A stretch of 64,000 nucleotides of DNA from Chaunax sp. Z400 (Eukaryota > Chordata > Actinopteri > Lophiiformes > Chaunacidae): NCBI GenBank assembly GCA_037577475.1, contig CM075189.1:12640839-12704838 (forward strand). Direction: 5' to 3'. The notes beneath the pieces were generated by a model. That model searched no databases. It had not been told where the DNA came from and was given only the letters and a program-made list of their open reading frames with translations. A program made the position numbers and the translations under genes. Positions 51,322-63,283 of the stretch are shown here, piece by piece. Each line of letters starts with the position of its first letter. The stretch's first letter is position 1.

Positions 51322-51400
51322 CGGCTGCAATTCCCTGCACTAGTCTATAACTTATTTAAATTCCCTCTTGTTTTTTCCAAAGCCAAAAACAAAAAGGCAG
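50887..51400. other. GC-rich segment downstream of pcgf3
   Basis: This segment is more GC- and CpG-rich than most of the window. It includes (CCTC)n at 51058-51078 and (GT)n at 51293-51321. A 147-codon minus-strand frame crosses both and matches nothing known. It could be part of the 3' UTR or a regulatory region; I see no TATA box or exon border to decide. Confidence 0.4.
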
Positions 51401-53168
51401 CACCGTCTTTATCCGCACAGTGAGACAGCTCTGACAAGAGAAGAGGACTCGACAATGAACACAGTGCAAACCATGTGTGAAGAAAGGCGGCGGGAGGAGG
51501 TGTAAAACAGTCCTGCTCTGTCTCTGAATCCTTCTGGAGGAGGTTGTTAGCACCACAGAGAGCACATGGAGACTGTGCCATAAACAAGACCTCGCCCTTT
51601 TGCACCAGGTTCCCCAGCAGTTGCACAGTTCTTGGAACAAAAAAAAATACACAAGGACAAAGTGGAGACAAAGTTGTTCACACTGCAGCTTTTTGTGTTG
51701 AAATCCAACTCACATTAGATTTGTGTTTATTGTGATACGACAGAACCACCACCAGGCAGATCTTTGCGTTTCGTTGTCAATCGATCTTTAATTGGATCTT
51801 CTTTATTTTTGTGGATTTGATTCTGCTTTAGACCAAATAGCCTGCTTGTCCATAAAAAATCTCATTATTGCGCCAGGACAAAAAAACAGGACAGGTTAAA
51901 GCTGAAATTTAGAGAGTTCAAACAAGCTGCAAGCCGCACACTCCTACACAACCTGTGTGGTGAAAAGCAGCATAACAGCTATATAGGATGCATTCAGGCG
52001 CAGTGCTCAGCGTAGGTCCCCTACGTTTTGCAGCATCCACATCACTGTAGTTTGTGCGAATACGACTGAAAGCTTTAAACCTGCAAATCCACTTCGAAAT
52101 GGGGAAAAAAAACAGCTGAAAACTGTGACACTCAATAAAATCAATGAGGTCAAAGTGTGAATTTAAAACTAGACGACAAAAATAGTTCACAGCATCGACT
52201 AAAAATCTGACGTGAGGAGAAATTGTCCCACAAAGTTGCAGCGTGAAAACGCAACCGCATCAAACAACGTGTGGAAAAAACAAACAGACGTAACCTTTGT
52301 TTCTATGCCGGTTCCTTTAAACAGCACAGAGCAGTGTATGCAGTGTTCTACACAGTACAGGAGAACAGTTTCTGTTTGTAGTCATCATTATAGTAGCACC
52401 TTGTTGGGGGGGGGGGGTTACAGCTTTATCACCTGAGGAAAAAGCTTAAGCACATTTATCTTAAACAGACTGAATTCTTACAGGAGGTGATGACACCATA
52501 AGCATGAGGACGACTCTGGTATCAGCCATCATATCAGATGTTTAAACAGCATTTTCCCCAAAGTGAAATCACAAACACGATCACTGTGGTGATGACCTCA
52601 GTGTCTCTGAGAACTGGAGGGAATAATGTCCATGAAATGACCAGCGTACGCCTTTAAAACACCAGGTCTGCACGTATAATAGCACACATAACATCATTCA
52701 TGGGAACAAGCTGGTTCGGCTCATTGTTTTTGGTTTTTAATCATTTTTAACAGTAGATTGGCTTCGGTTTGCTTTACTCTGAGTTCTTTGTCTTTTTCTA
52801 CTCTGCAAAAAGTCTTCTTTTTTTTTTTAAAGTTCACAGTTCCCAATGTTCACAGAAATAAAAAGGAAGAGAAAAACTGGGGGAAAAAGTCAAAGTAACT
52901 GGAGAAGTTTACGCTGCAAATTCTAATATAGTATTTTTCTTTAGGATTTGTTGTTAAAATAACTAAAAACCAAAAACGTTGTACTGGATTAAGGGCCTTG
53001 AAGCATACAGGTTGTCATAAGAAGTGATATAAAAGACTGCAGGACATGTTTTGGTTGAGCTGCTTAGGTTCACATGTACGCTATAAAAACCTTTGAAAAC
53101 ATAGGTCCGTATGTGGCAGGGCTCCTACACATGTTCCCATCTGTAATCCCAAATTCCTACAGATTGTA

Positions 53169-54056
53169 ACACAACCCAGATTCCTAAAAAGTTGGACGCT
53201 CTGTAAAACATGAATTAAACAGGATGTGATCATTTCCTGTGATTTTCTGGCATTGAAATCAAATGAAAAAAGTTTTCCCTCATCAACTTAGATTTTTGTA
53301 AATATGTTTGTTCTGAATTTTATGCAGCAACACGTCTCAGGAAAGTTGGGACAGGGGCAACGAAAGACTGGGAAAGCTGGAAAATGCTCAAAGACACACC
53401 TGATTGGACCATTCCAGAGGTAGAGAGGTTCACTGGAAACAGCTGATGGTATCGTGATCGAGTGTGAAAGGCTCACAAGCAAAGATGTGGAGAGGTTCCC
53501 CACTTTGTGAGAAACTGTGTGGACACGCAGTCCCAGTCTACAGACCATAATATCATCAGAAGGTTCAAAGAATCTGGAGAAATCGCCTCAGGCAGCGCAG
53601 GATTACAAAGGAACAGGATTCTATGAGGCCTTTTACTACATGGGCTCAGCAACACTTTGGAAAACATGTTGTCTTTAAACACAGTTCATCACTAATGTTA
53701 GTTATATCTGAACAACATCCAGCAGACAGTGAAGCCACATTCTGCCGCCTTACAGCAGCCTGGCTTCAGACTGAAACAGTCCAGGTTCCAGACTCTGGTC
53801 TGTCTGCAGTCCAGACCTGTCCCCCCTTTGGAACTGTGTGGCTCATTATGAAGCACAGAATACCACAACAGAGACCTCAGACCTGTCCCAACTCAAACAT
53901 GCTGCGGGCTTCAAATTCAGAACGAGCGCACAGTATTTATTAAATATGAGGATTAAATGTCTTTATGCAGTATTTTAAAAAAGGATTTGCAATCAATGAA
54001 ATTTTGTTTTTATTGACATTTTAATTAATGTCCCAACTTTTTGGGAATTAGGGTCG
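53169..54056 (+). mobile_element. Degenerate, internally deleted Tc1/mariner element
   Basis: Matching inverted ends read inward as cccagattcctaaaaagttg (from 53175) and ccctaattcccaaaaagttg (from 54053), with a TA dinucleotide just outside each end (53167-53168 and 54057-54058), as expected for Tc1/mariner insertion. The interior keeps pieces recognisable from a very common teleost Tc1-like family: an internal ttgggacaggggcaac segment, a helix-turn-helix remnant (IIRRFKESGEI near 53550) and a late transposase block with cagtccagacctgtcccccc and gtgtggctcattatgaagca near 53800-53860. At about 890 bp it is roughly half the usual length and has no intact reading frame. It lies antisense to pcgf3, in the gene's presumed 3' UTR. 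Confidence 0.85.
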
Positions 54057-56185
54057 TACATGTAAAACCGTGGAAACGCTAACAGTTAACTGCAGATTAT
54101 AAAGTCATCTGAAATCTATATAATACTAGGTGTGATAAGGAATTCCAACATGTACATTGAACCAAATAGATGGATAGGAGCCCTGCCTGTTAACATAGAG
54201 ACAAAACAGCTTGTTGTGAGGTTTCAAATCCAAGGATAAATAACTGTTTAATGACTGACGAGACTAATCGATGAGGTAATACTACTTGAGGTCTGACGAG
54301 GCGTTCAGGGATCCAGTTGTGTTAACAGTAAAGACAGTTTAGCGTGTTGGAAGTGGAGCCGGTCTGCTGTGTCACATAGTTACAGCAGAAACAGCATGTT
54401 CCTGAGGAACCACCCTCAGCATTACAAACACATTTATAAGCACCAAAATGACAAAGTCATTTTATCCAGAATTATTCTATCAAAATGTTCAAAAAGCTCT
54501 TTCCCTGTGTGTTATTTCTCAAAAAAGACTGAATCCTATTGAACACAAGCTGTCCTGCAAAAAAAGAAAAGACATTTTATACGGATTGTGAACAGAAAAA
54601 TCCACTTCCAGAGACGTTCTTAAACAGTGTACAACCTCGCTCTTGTGCAACTCCACCTGGCAGTGAGAGGACACCCTGTGAAGAATGTGACGGCAGTAAT
54701 CTGCACTCGTGTTTATCGAACCGGCCCGTCTGCATGTAGTCTTTCACACAAGCTTACAAATTCAAAATTAAAAAAAAACTCAACACCGGAATTTAATTTA
54801 GGCAAATAGGATCTAAGACGCTGTAAGGCTGTAAGTGAGACTGGTGGAACTTTACAGCTACAAAATGAATTTCTACTGCAGTAAAAATCTCAACCCAAAA
54901 GCTCTGAAGACGTGGATGTATCAGTGTTTGCAAGGACGGATTTAAGGACTACAAATACTAAAAAAAAAAAATGTACAAATGATCTGCCCAGATATTGCAG
55001 TTTGTTTGTTTTTTGTCCTGCAGGCATTTTTGAACATGTCTTCTTATGTAGCAATATAAAGACAGAACAGGTTCACAATAATATCCTAAGAAATTTAAAA
55101 AAAAGAGGTGAGATGAGGAGCGGGGGGGGTGGGGTTGAAGCTTTTATCTGCCATAAACTCTTGTAAATGTGAGAGCAGTATAACAAACGTAAAACCCCAC
55201 ATTCATAAATGGCAGAAGGATTCGATATTTGTTTTGTGTCTCTCAGACAAAATAAAGATGCTTTTATATATCTTGAAACTGATATAATGCGTCTGTCTTT
55301 AAAAAAAATCCTAATTTATCACCTCCGGACACTTATGGCCCAAAATATAGATAGCACTTCTGGGATCCACTTTTTTTAACAGTCTAAAGTCTCTCTTCAA
55401 TCTCTCTCTCTCTCTCTCTGTAATGGTATTTTATGTACAATATCGGTATATAGAACATAAATTACTACACAAAACATTTTCAGCCTATTCACAATTGACG
55501 ATCGTCAAGAAACCAATAGCAAATGAGACAAAGCCAACAAAATGAAACTGAATAAAGAGACAATTTACTTGATAAACAGCGTAAAATTTATGCCTGTTAT
55601 AGAACTTTTCCATATACCTTCTGTGCTCCCAAGATGTGTCGAGTGTTTTGTGAAAACAGGAGGAAAAAAAACACTTTTTAATTTTTTTATAAAAATGTCG
55701 TCCTCTCCTCTGAAGCCTTGTCTCAGGAGGATGAAATCTGCATGAAGCTCAAAAAGACGTGACTCCCGACAACTTGTTTGCGTGTAAACAGAGCACCAGT
55801 AGTGTCTTGATTCCATGGGTCTCTTCTGTACAAAAGTATAAATATATGCTTTCTCTCCATTTTTTAATTATTTTTTTTTAATTTTTTTCTTGTTCACATA
55901 TCTAGGATGTAGCAGACCAAAAAAAAAAAAAAATGGTTGTTTTAGTTCTGAAAAACACACCAGTGTTGCGATATCTGTGCTGGAAGTTGCCCTAAAGTTT
56001 TTGCAGAATATGAAAACCCGATGTTGCTGGCTGGTGTTGACTGTTATCTTCGGGTGTTTGCTTGGTGTTGGTGGTGGATCGTCTTTGCATAAATAAAAAG
56101 GTTCGGGCACAGTCCGCGGCCACTGGTCCACAAAAAAATAGGGAAAACAAAACCAAAAAAACAACAACCGTTGTGTCCGTTTTAG

Positions 56186-56233
56186 CTACAGCAGATCCAT
56201 CTTGGGTCTGTAATGGAGCAGGAGGGGGGATTT
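56186..56233 (-). CDS. pcgf3: pcgf3 terminal coding exon with stop
   Basis: The last coding exon starts after a ctatccag acceptor on the minus strand and encodes KSPLLLHYRPKMDLL followed by TAG. Mammalian PCGF3 ends the same way, with alanine in place of the serine at the second position. The 3' UTR continues in the same exon to lower coordinates. Confidence 0.95.
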   Translation of the reverse strand, partial: KSPLLLHYRPKMDLL

Positions 56234-59200
56234 CTGGATAGGGGAAAATAAAACACGAGCTCAGTATGATCAGCAATTAGCTTTTCAACTGTGACTGTGC
56301 ACCAGTCAAGCTTTGTATTTCTGCACGTTGTAACTGTGTGGATGTGAAAAAAAGAGGTACTACATAATGAGAGGATTGAGGATCGTGTCCTTTTCTCCAA
56401 ATATGTGATGTAAATGATAAGAAATGTATCTGTATCTGTTCCATAGCGTCGATGCTCAGACATCAGCTTCTTATTAACATCTCAGTCAATCTAGTCCAAA
56501 ACCAATTATTTATTATTATTTCACTGATTCCACATCAGATTTATCTGATGATTATCTGATAAAAAGAGGCTGAATGAGTCAGAATGCAGCTTTGCACAAA
56601 GTGTCCGGTCTGATGATGTCACTTTTTAGGAATACATCCAGACATGGAATGTGTTCTGATTGGCTGATTTATTTTTTCAACCACGCCCATTTACCCATTT
56701 AGAGTTTGACAATAGGTTGAGATGGTTTCTGCCTCAAGACCTCCTGCTATCCTGAGAGAAACTTCAGAGGGAACCAGCAACTAGATGGTTCCATTGGTCT
56801 TTGGTCGGACCTTATTTTGCAGCATTACATGGTGCTGAGTTAGCACGTAGCCATCCTTTCTATATGAGCTGTTTGAAACATCACAAAGCTTTTCATTCAT
56901 TAGACATTCATTAGCTAGTTAGCTAGATACAGCTGAGAGATATCTACAGATTAACAGCTGATGATTAAAAACAAGGAGCTGACATTGTCTGATTACGTCT
57001 GAAATCAAAGACCAAATAGTTTTTAAAAAATTATGACATATTTTAGAGATAAATCAGCCGCTGTTAAAACTACAGAGCAACAGAAACTAAAGAGGACGGG
57101 CTTCAGTAAAGAGTCCTGAGGATGTCGACCAGTAATGCAGCTGACAAATCAGTGCAAAATACAAAAGCATAACATTATGGATTTATTTTATTCAGGATTC
57201 AATGTGGGAAAAACCCATAAAACACTGATTCCATCTTAGTCAGGACTGTGTAGAACTAACTGGACCAGCTAAGACGCCTTTAAAACCACCAAAACATTGA
57301 TCTTTTAGAAGAACGACTCACCTTAAATCTCCATCTTGTCACAACAACAAATTTCAAAGTGTGGTCTTTTCCCAGGATTTCCTCGTTGCATAAAATGTCC
57401 AGCTGTGAAAAGACGACACAAAGGTGACTTGGTGAACCAACAGTGTGTGTTTGTATGTATCGTTTCCCTGCAGGGACGTTAACAGCCTTGACTTTTGCCG
57501 TGTCTTTATTCAGACTCCGTCTGAGCAGCGTGATGCAGAAATAAACCTTCCATCACCCCGTATGCTGCCCCTGTCCTGGCTCCTGTGCAGCAGCACAGCT
57601 CTCAGACCAGAACACCAGGGTTCAGTACTGAACACGAGGCCGGAGCATCATGACTAGCCCCGCTCCTCCTGTGAGGTCAGCATTGATATTCTGCTGAGCA
57701 TTCTGCAGCCGGTCGATACAGAGAGACTGACAGAAGGCTGGAGACAAACACTGCCACAGTGTCACCTGCTGGTTCTGACCGGAAGGACGCTCTAATGGAT
57801 AAACACCAGCCCATCTTCATCAGCTCAGGGAGAGAGCGGCAGAAACCAAAAATAAATAAACCATCCTTGATTCTCCTGTTCAAATCAGACATCTGTGCAT
57901 TATGGCTTCATCCAAATACACTTCAGCAGATTAGTGATGACATCATTCATTGCAGTCCATTATTAAGCTAAATTTAGCTTGTAGCAGTCCCATGATTTGG
58001 TACTTGCTATGATTTCCCTTTCCTCTATATTCCCTATAAATACTGACAGCCAATGAAAATGCATCAGTTGTTTAGATTAATGCCTGATGCCAGATTAATG
58101 TTTAGAACATGCCTGAGCTCTCAGACCAGCACGTTTCACACCTCAGTGACAAAATCATGCCATCGCTCAGATTTGTTATTGAATTGAAAAATAAAGGATT
58201 GGTTATTTGGGCTCTTCAAGGCAAATACAGCGTGAAGTTTGGTGAACCGTGCCGCGGCGTGTAAAACGTGATGAACAGGCATGATGGAGGGCGGATCAAT
58301 CCCAGAGAGCTGGATGCACCGGTTTGGTTGTCAACATTATTCCTAAAGGAAATAATACTTTAATGTCTTTACATTACATGTTCTCAGGCTTCCCATCAGC
58401 TGATATCTGAGGAACGAGCTTCTCCACAAGCTTCTCAGATGTGAGTCACTGATGGTTGTCTTTGTCTTCTGAGATAATACATTGGAGATTCCATATCTTT
58501 GATGGTTGGTAGCAAAAAAAAAAAAAAGACCAATTTAAATATCAACTCAGGCTTTTTTTCCCACCATTTAGATGATTCATCTGTTCAGGATATAATTTTC
58601 TCTTATCTTATTTTTAGTTCATGTCTCTTACACTTAAATACATTCGGTTACTTTGGAGGCTCAGGTAAAGCTTGTTAAAGAGGCTGGTCAGTTTCTTCCA
58701 TCCGTTTGTTCTAGGAGAGACATTTAGACGGGTGACGAGACGAGAAGAGTGGGTTTCCAAACATGAGCAGTGAGTAAATGGCGCTTTGACATTCTGTGCT
58801 AAAAAAAAAAAAACAGCAGGGTGACAATGGCTGGTGGTGGAGCAATGCAAGGCTGACGATATGATGGAGTCTACCCACTCATCTCTGGGACAGCAGCTTA
58901 AAAAGATGCACAGAAAATCTATAAAAAAAAACAGAGGCGTCTGTCATCAGTCTGTCATTATTATTATTCACAAAGAGAGCCGCCGCCCACCGATCCTCCC
59001 TGCTGCGCTGCACCGGGCAGTAAAGACAATAAATAGATGAGTTCTATCATCAGGACTGGTTTCCTGCTAATGATCACTAACAACAAGGCCTTATGTGAGT
59101 CAGACCCACAGAGTATAATGTAATGTGTGATTAACTCAACTTTCTGGCACATAAACAGGACAATAATCCATCGTTGCATTCGTGTCAAAATGAAGTTCAG

Positions 59201-61990
59201 AATCGACCTCCTTCAGTATATTCAGCCCAGGTCAGACTGATCTTCACCCCACCACCAATCATTCATGACCTGAGGTGATTCTCTAGTAAAATAAAATAAC
59301 ATCTTTAAAATCCCCCGTTCAGCCTGACCTTTTCAGATAATTAACAGGTGTGAACCTGCAGGTCAGATCCAGCTTCCAGTGATGGAGCGATTTGACTAAT
59401 GCTAAACGTTAGCTTACAGGCTATCCAAACACAAGTGTGATCAGTTTTTTTTTTAATCCCGTTCGCTGACGCTACATGTAGCATGTAGCACGTAGCATTT
59501 ATGATCAGTACCTCGTTAAACGATGTCAGGTTTAGCTTTTTGGCGATGAACTTCTTGAGGTGCAGGACGGTGGCCTGCGCTGAACAGCGGATCCACTTGC
59601 GCTTCAGACCTCGAAGTTTGCTGCTGTTGCACTCCAAGCAGATGCTGACCTGTTAGTGAAGACGCACAACATGGACAGATTAATAAGATGCTTTATATTA
59701 CAGTTTTTATTTATTCCTTTCACCCCCCCCCCCCTCGAGGCTAACGCACTGCCGGTCATGCCTGAGGGGTACTGATTAGCAGTAGGATTTAGGATTCTAG
59801 AGGGACATAATGATCGCTAATGGATTCAGCCTGGCACTAGTGTTGATTTCCAACTCTGCATCTCCTGCACGTCCCACTGCACCAGTACTGTCTGCCTGCT
59901 TTGTTTGTCTTCTTTGTTCCGGCTGAGCGTCGCTGCCATTGGCCTGCGCACTTGTTTGTCCCCCTGAGGTGAAACGGTAGGTGGTTTTGGCAGTCGGCGG
60001 TTGCAGGAGTCAGAATGCATTAATGCCACTGAGCTCCTGCCTCCCATATCAAAAGACAGAAGGAGAAGGAGGAGGAGGAGGAGGGAAGCCTTGCATTGCT
60101 TCATTTGTGGTTCTCCTTCTGTTACTATCTCTCTATTCTGAGACAGGGAAAATGCAACATAGGCCTGGTTTCTGATTAAAAAAGGAGAACATCTCTATCC
60201 TCGCTTCGGCACACGCCTTTATAAGCAAAGATCAACCCTGTGATGTTTCTGCTGGGGATTATGGAGGTGTAGCATGTGGATGATCATCCGTGCACCACGG
60301 CAGTTTCATTACAGCGCATTAGTGATGACGACGTGGCGCCAAAGACTCCTGCAGAAGCTTTACGTATTCACAGGCGTGACCGATGCAACAGTACAGCATA
60401 GCAAGAAAATATCAGTTTAGCAACTGTTTCGCAGGATCGTGGACGCTTCCAGAGGTCTGAGACGATGTGTGTACTGTTGGTTTTTTTCTTTAATCTGTGA
60501 GTATTAAGTTTGAACTGCAGATGACAACTGGATTTTAGATGAATGATTCAGAGCAAAGCTGCGTTCTCTGATTTCTCCACAGTTAACTCTCCATTTTTAT
60601 CTTTCCTCTCCTTACAGGGATCTTATCCCGTCCACAGGGTTCACATGACCAATTCATGTTTTTTTTAGGTATGTTGCTGCTTCCATCGGCTGGTCTTCAG
60701 CCTTAAGGTGACACTCTGAAAGGTTGTCCAGAAGCCAGCAGCAGGGGAAGTGGTCTGGAAGTCGGCCATGCATGCTGGTTCGCCTGCCGGTTCTTGCATC
60801 TGAGTGGCCTCTACTTTTTTTTTTTCTCCATCATGTATTCCTCGGCTCTATTCTTCCCTCCTCCTTCCTCCTCCCCCTTCCTCCTCGATGACATTTGACA
60901 TGACGGCGTTCAGCTCTGACAGACAGCCATGTTAGCTATTCTGAACACATTCTGCACCGCTGCCGACCCTCCAGAGGGCAAGATCTGAACCCTCATCTAG
61001 GGGGGCAGCCTGGCCTGGCCTCCCCACGTGGCAGTAAAGACCTGGCTGACTGGAGACGATCTCCATGTTGAGTTTTTGTTCATTTAAAAACTAAAATGGT
61101 ATAAAACCAATTTTCTGGAGGGGGTGCTGTGTGTGCTTTTTTGACAGCGTCTGTCCAGCTCAACAATAACCTGGCGTCTCACTACATTAATGAGATCATT
61201 CTGTGCCACAGAACACAAATGGATTGGAGAAGAGCCCGTTTTCCATTTTAAATGTGCTTCAGTGGGTGGGGTTGGTGTGGGACACCGTCACACACATCAA
61301 ACGTCCCAAACACCAAAGACAAAAGACTCCAGTAATTGTGAAACAGCCTGGTAAATCACACGGGGGCCACTTTTATAAAGGCAATAATTGATGTGCAGGC
61401 TTTTAAGGCAATTGTACCCACAATTATCAGCGACAGTATTTTTTTTATTTTCCTCTTAGAGCTTTTGTTCTTGGCAGACTGCCCTGAAACCAATAATTAT
61501 ATTATCCAATTTGCTTCTTCTAATCTCTGCTTGAAGACAAACCAGTGTGGACAATTTTCCTTGTAAATGATAAAACTGGTTTATTGGTAAAGTTAACTGT
61601 AACTACATTATTTAAAAAAAGTTAAATAAATCCATGCATATATTTTAGATTTTATTTATCTATCTTAGATCTTCTGAGTATCACTTCATAGTAAGATGAA
61701 GTGTTGAAACTAGTCTGACAGTAGCTCAACTTTAAAAACTGATGGCAGTAAAGGTTGAGGGTTAAACAGTGAAAGTAAAACACTTTCATTTACCTACATC
61801 TCAAAGAAATCTAAACCCTCTTCATGGATAACAGGAGGAAGTGATTGTTCTTCCTAAAGAGAGGCTGTCGCTGTCAGAGGCCCTCATGCATCAGTGCTTA
61901 CCTGCTCGTCACTACGGTGATAGTCATTGTCCTCCTCCGGTTTCTCCTCTCCCGCCTCCTTATGGGCCGTGTCCTCCGATTTTGCGTCGC
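56186..61990 (-). CDS. pcgf3: pcgf3, C-terminal half (four exons, 5' part outside window)
   Basis: This is the 3' half of Polycomb group RING finger protein 3, a nuclear subunit that pairs with RING1A/B in the non-canonical PRC1.3 complex for histone H2A lysine-119 ubiquitination (family knowledge). Read on the minus strand, four exons with AG/GT borders join in frame: 61902-61990, 59512-59649, 57322-57402 and 56186-56233 (stop TAG). They give an acidic linker (EEKPEEDNDYHRSDEQ), then a RAWUL ubiquitin-like domain with ICLECNSSKLRGLKRKWIRC, KKFIAKKLNL, DILCNEEILGKDHTLKFVVV and the terminus HYRPKMDLL. That is about 118 residues, matching the last 118 of the roughly 242-residue vertebrate protein. 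The RING finger and start codon lie beyond position 64000. Introns are 2252, 2109 and 1088 bp. No frameshift or lost residue is visible. PCGF5 is a paralogue, but the linker and C-terminus fit PCGF3. Confidence 0.96.
57322..57402 (-). CDS. pcgf3: pcgf3 exon: second half of RAWUL domain
   Basis: This 81-nt exon is 27 codons, phase 0 at both ends, with a tttcacag acceptor and a gtgagt donor on the minus strand. It encodes LDILCNEEILGKDHTLKFVV followed by VTRWRFK, the beta-strand and loop segment that closes the ubiquitin-like fold. It is too short to appear as an open frame by length alone and was found by the protein match between its neighbouring exons. Confidence 0.95.
57403..59511 (-). other. 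pcgf3 intron (2109 bp)
   Basis: The intron lies between the two RAWUL exons. I see no exon, RNA gene or clear transposon. It contains a poly-A tract near 58507, another at 58801-58813, and a perfect 16-bp palindrome at 57965-57980. The stretch 57480-57660 is denser in GC than its surroundings but matches nothing I recognise. Confidence 0.8.
59512..59649 (-). CDS. pcgf3: pcgf3 exon: first half of RAWUL domain
   Basis: This 138-nt exon is exactly 46 codons and phase 0 at both ends, with a ctaacag acceptor and a gtactg donor. It encodes VSICLECNSS through LTSFNE. The basic segment RGLKRKWIRC and the helix HLKKFIAKKLNL are the hallmark of PCGF3 RAWUL, the surface that binds partner subunits in PRC1.3 (family knowledge). 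Reading past the donor gives a nonsense tail, which is why a plain open frame here looks like a 98-residue protein with an unrelated end. Confidence 0.96.
59650..61901 (-). other. pcgf3 intron (2252 bp)
   Basis: The intron separates the acidic-linker exon from the first RAWUL exon. It holds a (GGA)n tract at 60060-60084, a C-run near 59723 and a pyrimidine-rich stretch near 60840-60890. The segments 60250-60420 and 61340-61440 are high-complexity and lack repeat character, so they could be intronic regulatory sequence, but nothing in them identifies a function. Confidence 0.75.
61902..61990 (-). CDS. pcgf3: pcgf3 exon: acidic linker before RAWUL
   Basis: This 89-nt exon is preceded on the minus strand by a ctgcacag acceptor and followed by a gtaagc donor. 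It begins with the last two bases of a glycine codon and then encodes 29 residues, starting DAKSEDTAHKEAGEEKPEED and ending HRSDEQ. The end is nearly identical to mammalian PCGF3, while the first part is the variable acidic linker between the RING and RAWUL domains. The preceding exon must end in phase 1 and is not in the window. Confidence 0.94.
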
Positions 61991-63225
61991 CTGTGCAGAA
62001 AACCAAAGGGAGGAGGAGCAGTGAGATGCCATGCTGGAAAATTCTGCAGGAAAAACTTCATATCTGCTCCTCATTTTGTCACATTTTCACTTCATCGTCT
62101 GAAATCATCCTTTAATACGACTTATCTTCTCTCCGGGCTTGTTTTCTAATGCAGGGACACTTCAGTTAGAATTACTGCAGCCCATATTCAGGCTAATATG
62201 TATGGAAAATGACTGGGTTTCTTTCTACTTGTTGCTGTTTTAAGATATTCAAAGCAGATAAGGGAAGATTTTAGAGAGCAGAAAACTGTAGATAACATTG
62301 GGGGGGGAAGCATCAGGGAAGAAGAAGACAAACCTGGAATAGATTAGATAGAAATGTTAAGCCTGTAGATGTGCTGTACAACCTGAACACGCCCCATCAT
62401 TCCCAACAAAGCAGGGCTTAAAATTAATATGATTTAAAACTTTTACCTTCATTGAGATTAATGAACGATTACTTTCTTTTTTTATGCTTTTATTCTAAAC
62501 AATTCCATCCATTTAAATCTGGTGGATACGTGTTTTTATTTGGATCTGCACCAAACTGCACTCAAATTTGCTTGAAAAAAAAAAATGACAGAAACAATCA
62601 ACGGATTATCAGAAACAGTGGGCAAATCATTTTCTTTCAACTGACGAGTGGATGAACTAAAACACAGCCTAAAATCTGAGACCAACCAGACAGAACGTGT
62701 GTCTATCTATGCAGACATACGTTATCTGACCCTTCATTGATCAAATGTTCAAGCTGTAGTTATGCACTTTTATCTAAACTACTACAAGCAAAAGTCTAGC
62801 AGAAACTAGCATGAATAATTCTTTCTAATTTCCAGAGTCTTATGCTGTCTTATTGCAGACTTCCTGCCTTAATCTGGTTTCTTGTGTGGACATAAAAAAA
62901 AAACCCAAAAAAACAGAAAGAGACAGATGACTAACCAAACTTTAAATCCTCTGTGAAGCAGCTGCTACACAGTTGTGGTTTTTATCTTTCTTCTCTTTTT
63001 GGCTGTAATACTGTAATGGTGTTGAATTTTTAGATATGAAACTAAGTTATCAAAGCCTAAATTGCGGCGCTGCGTCAAAAATTGCTGCACAGATGAGTAT
63101 TGGTTTTCTGTAACCTTTAAAAAAAAACAAAGGAAATTCAGTCTAGTATCCCTGGATTCAGTGGATGTAATAATGTGCTCTGTGTGTGTGTGCGCGTGTG
63201 TGTGTGTGTGTGTGTGCGTGCGTGC

Positions 63226-63283
<58 letters not shown>

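Larger units (their letters stand above)
49480..56185 (-). other. Presumed pcgf3 3' UTR and downstream flank
   Basis: From the stop codon leftward on the minus strand no further pcgf3 coding sequence is expected. AATAAA hexamers in the transcript sense lie near 54002 and 53936 (inside a Tc1 element), 51804, 51728, 50342 and 49497. The stretch up to the last of these is largely single-copy, and 50500-51300 is unusually GC-rich. Its 115- and 147-codon frames match nothing I know. It also holds (CCTC)n at 51058-51078, (GT)n at 51293-51321, a G-run at 52406-52417 and (CT)n at 55401-55419. Whether the UTR ends near 55 kb or runs to 49.5 kb cannot be settled from sequence alone. Confidence 0.5.

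Noticed and set aside
50887..51330. 147-codon minus-strand frame as a gene downstream of pcgf3
   Set aside because: It runs through a (CA)n tract and a (GAGG)n tract on that strand and matches no protein I know; more likely untranslated.
53169..54056. Active transposase gene
   Set aside because: The coding region has lost about half its length and is frameshifted; only fragments of the domains remain.
59341..59637. 98-codon minus-strand frame as a complete small protein
   Set aside because: Only its first half is coding, as a pcgf3 exon; the frame runs past the splice donor at 59511 into intron.
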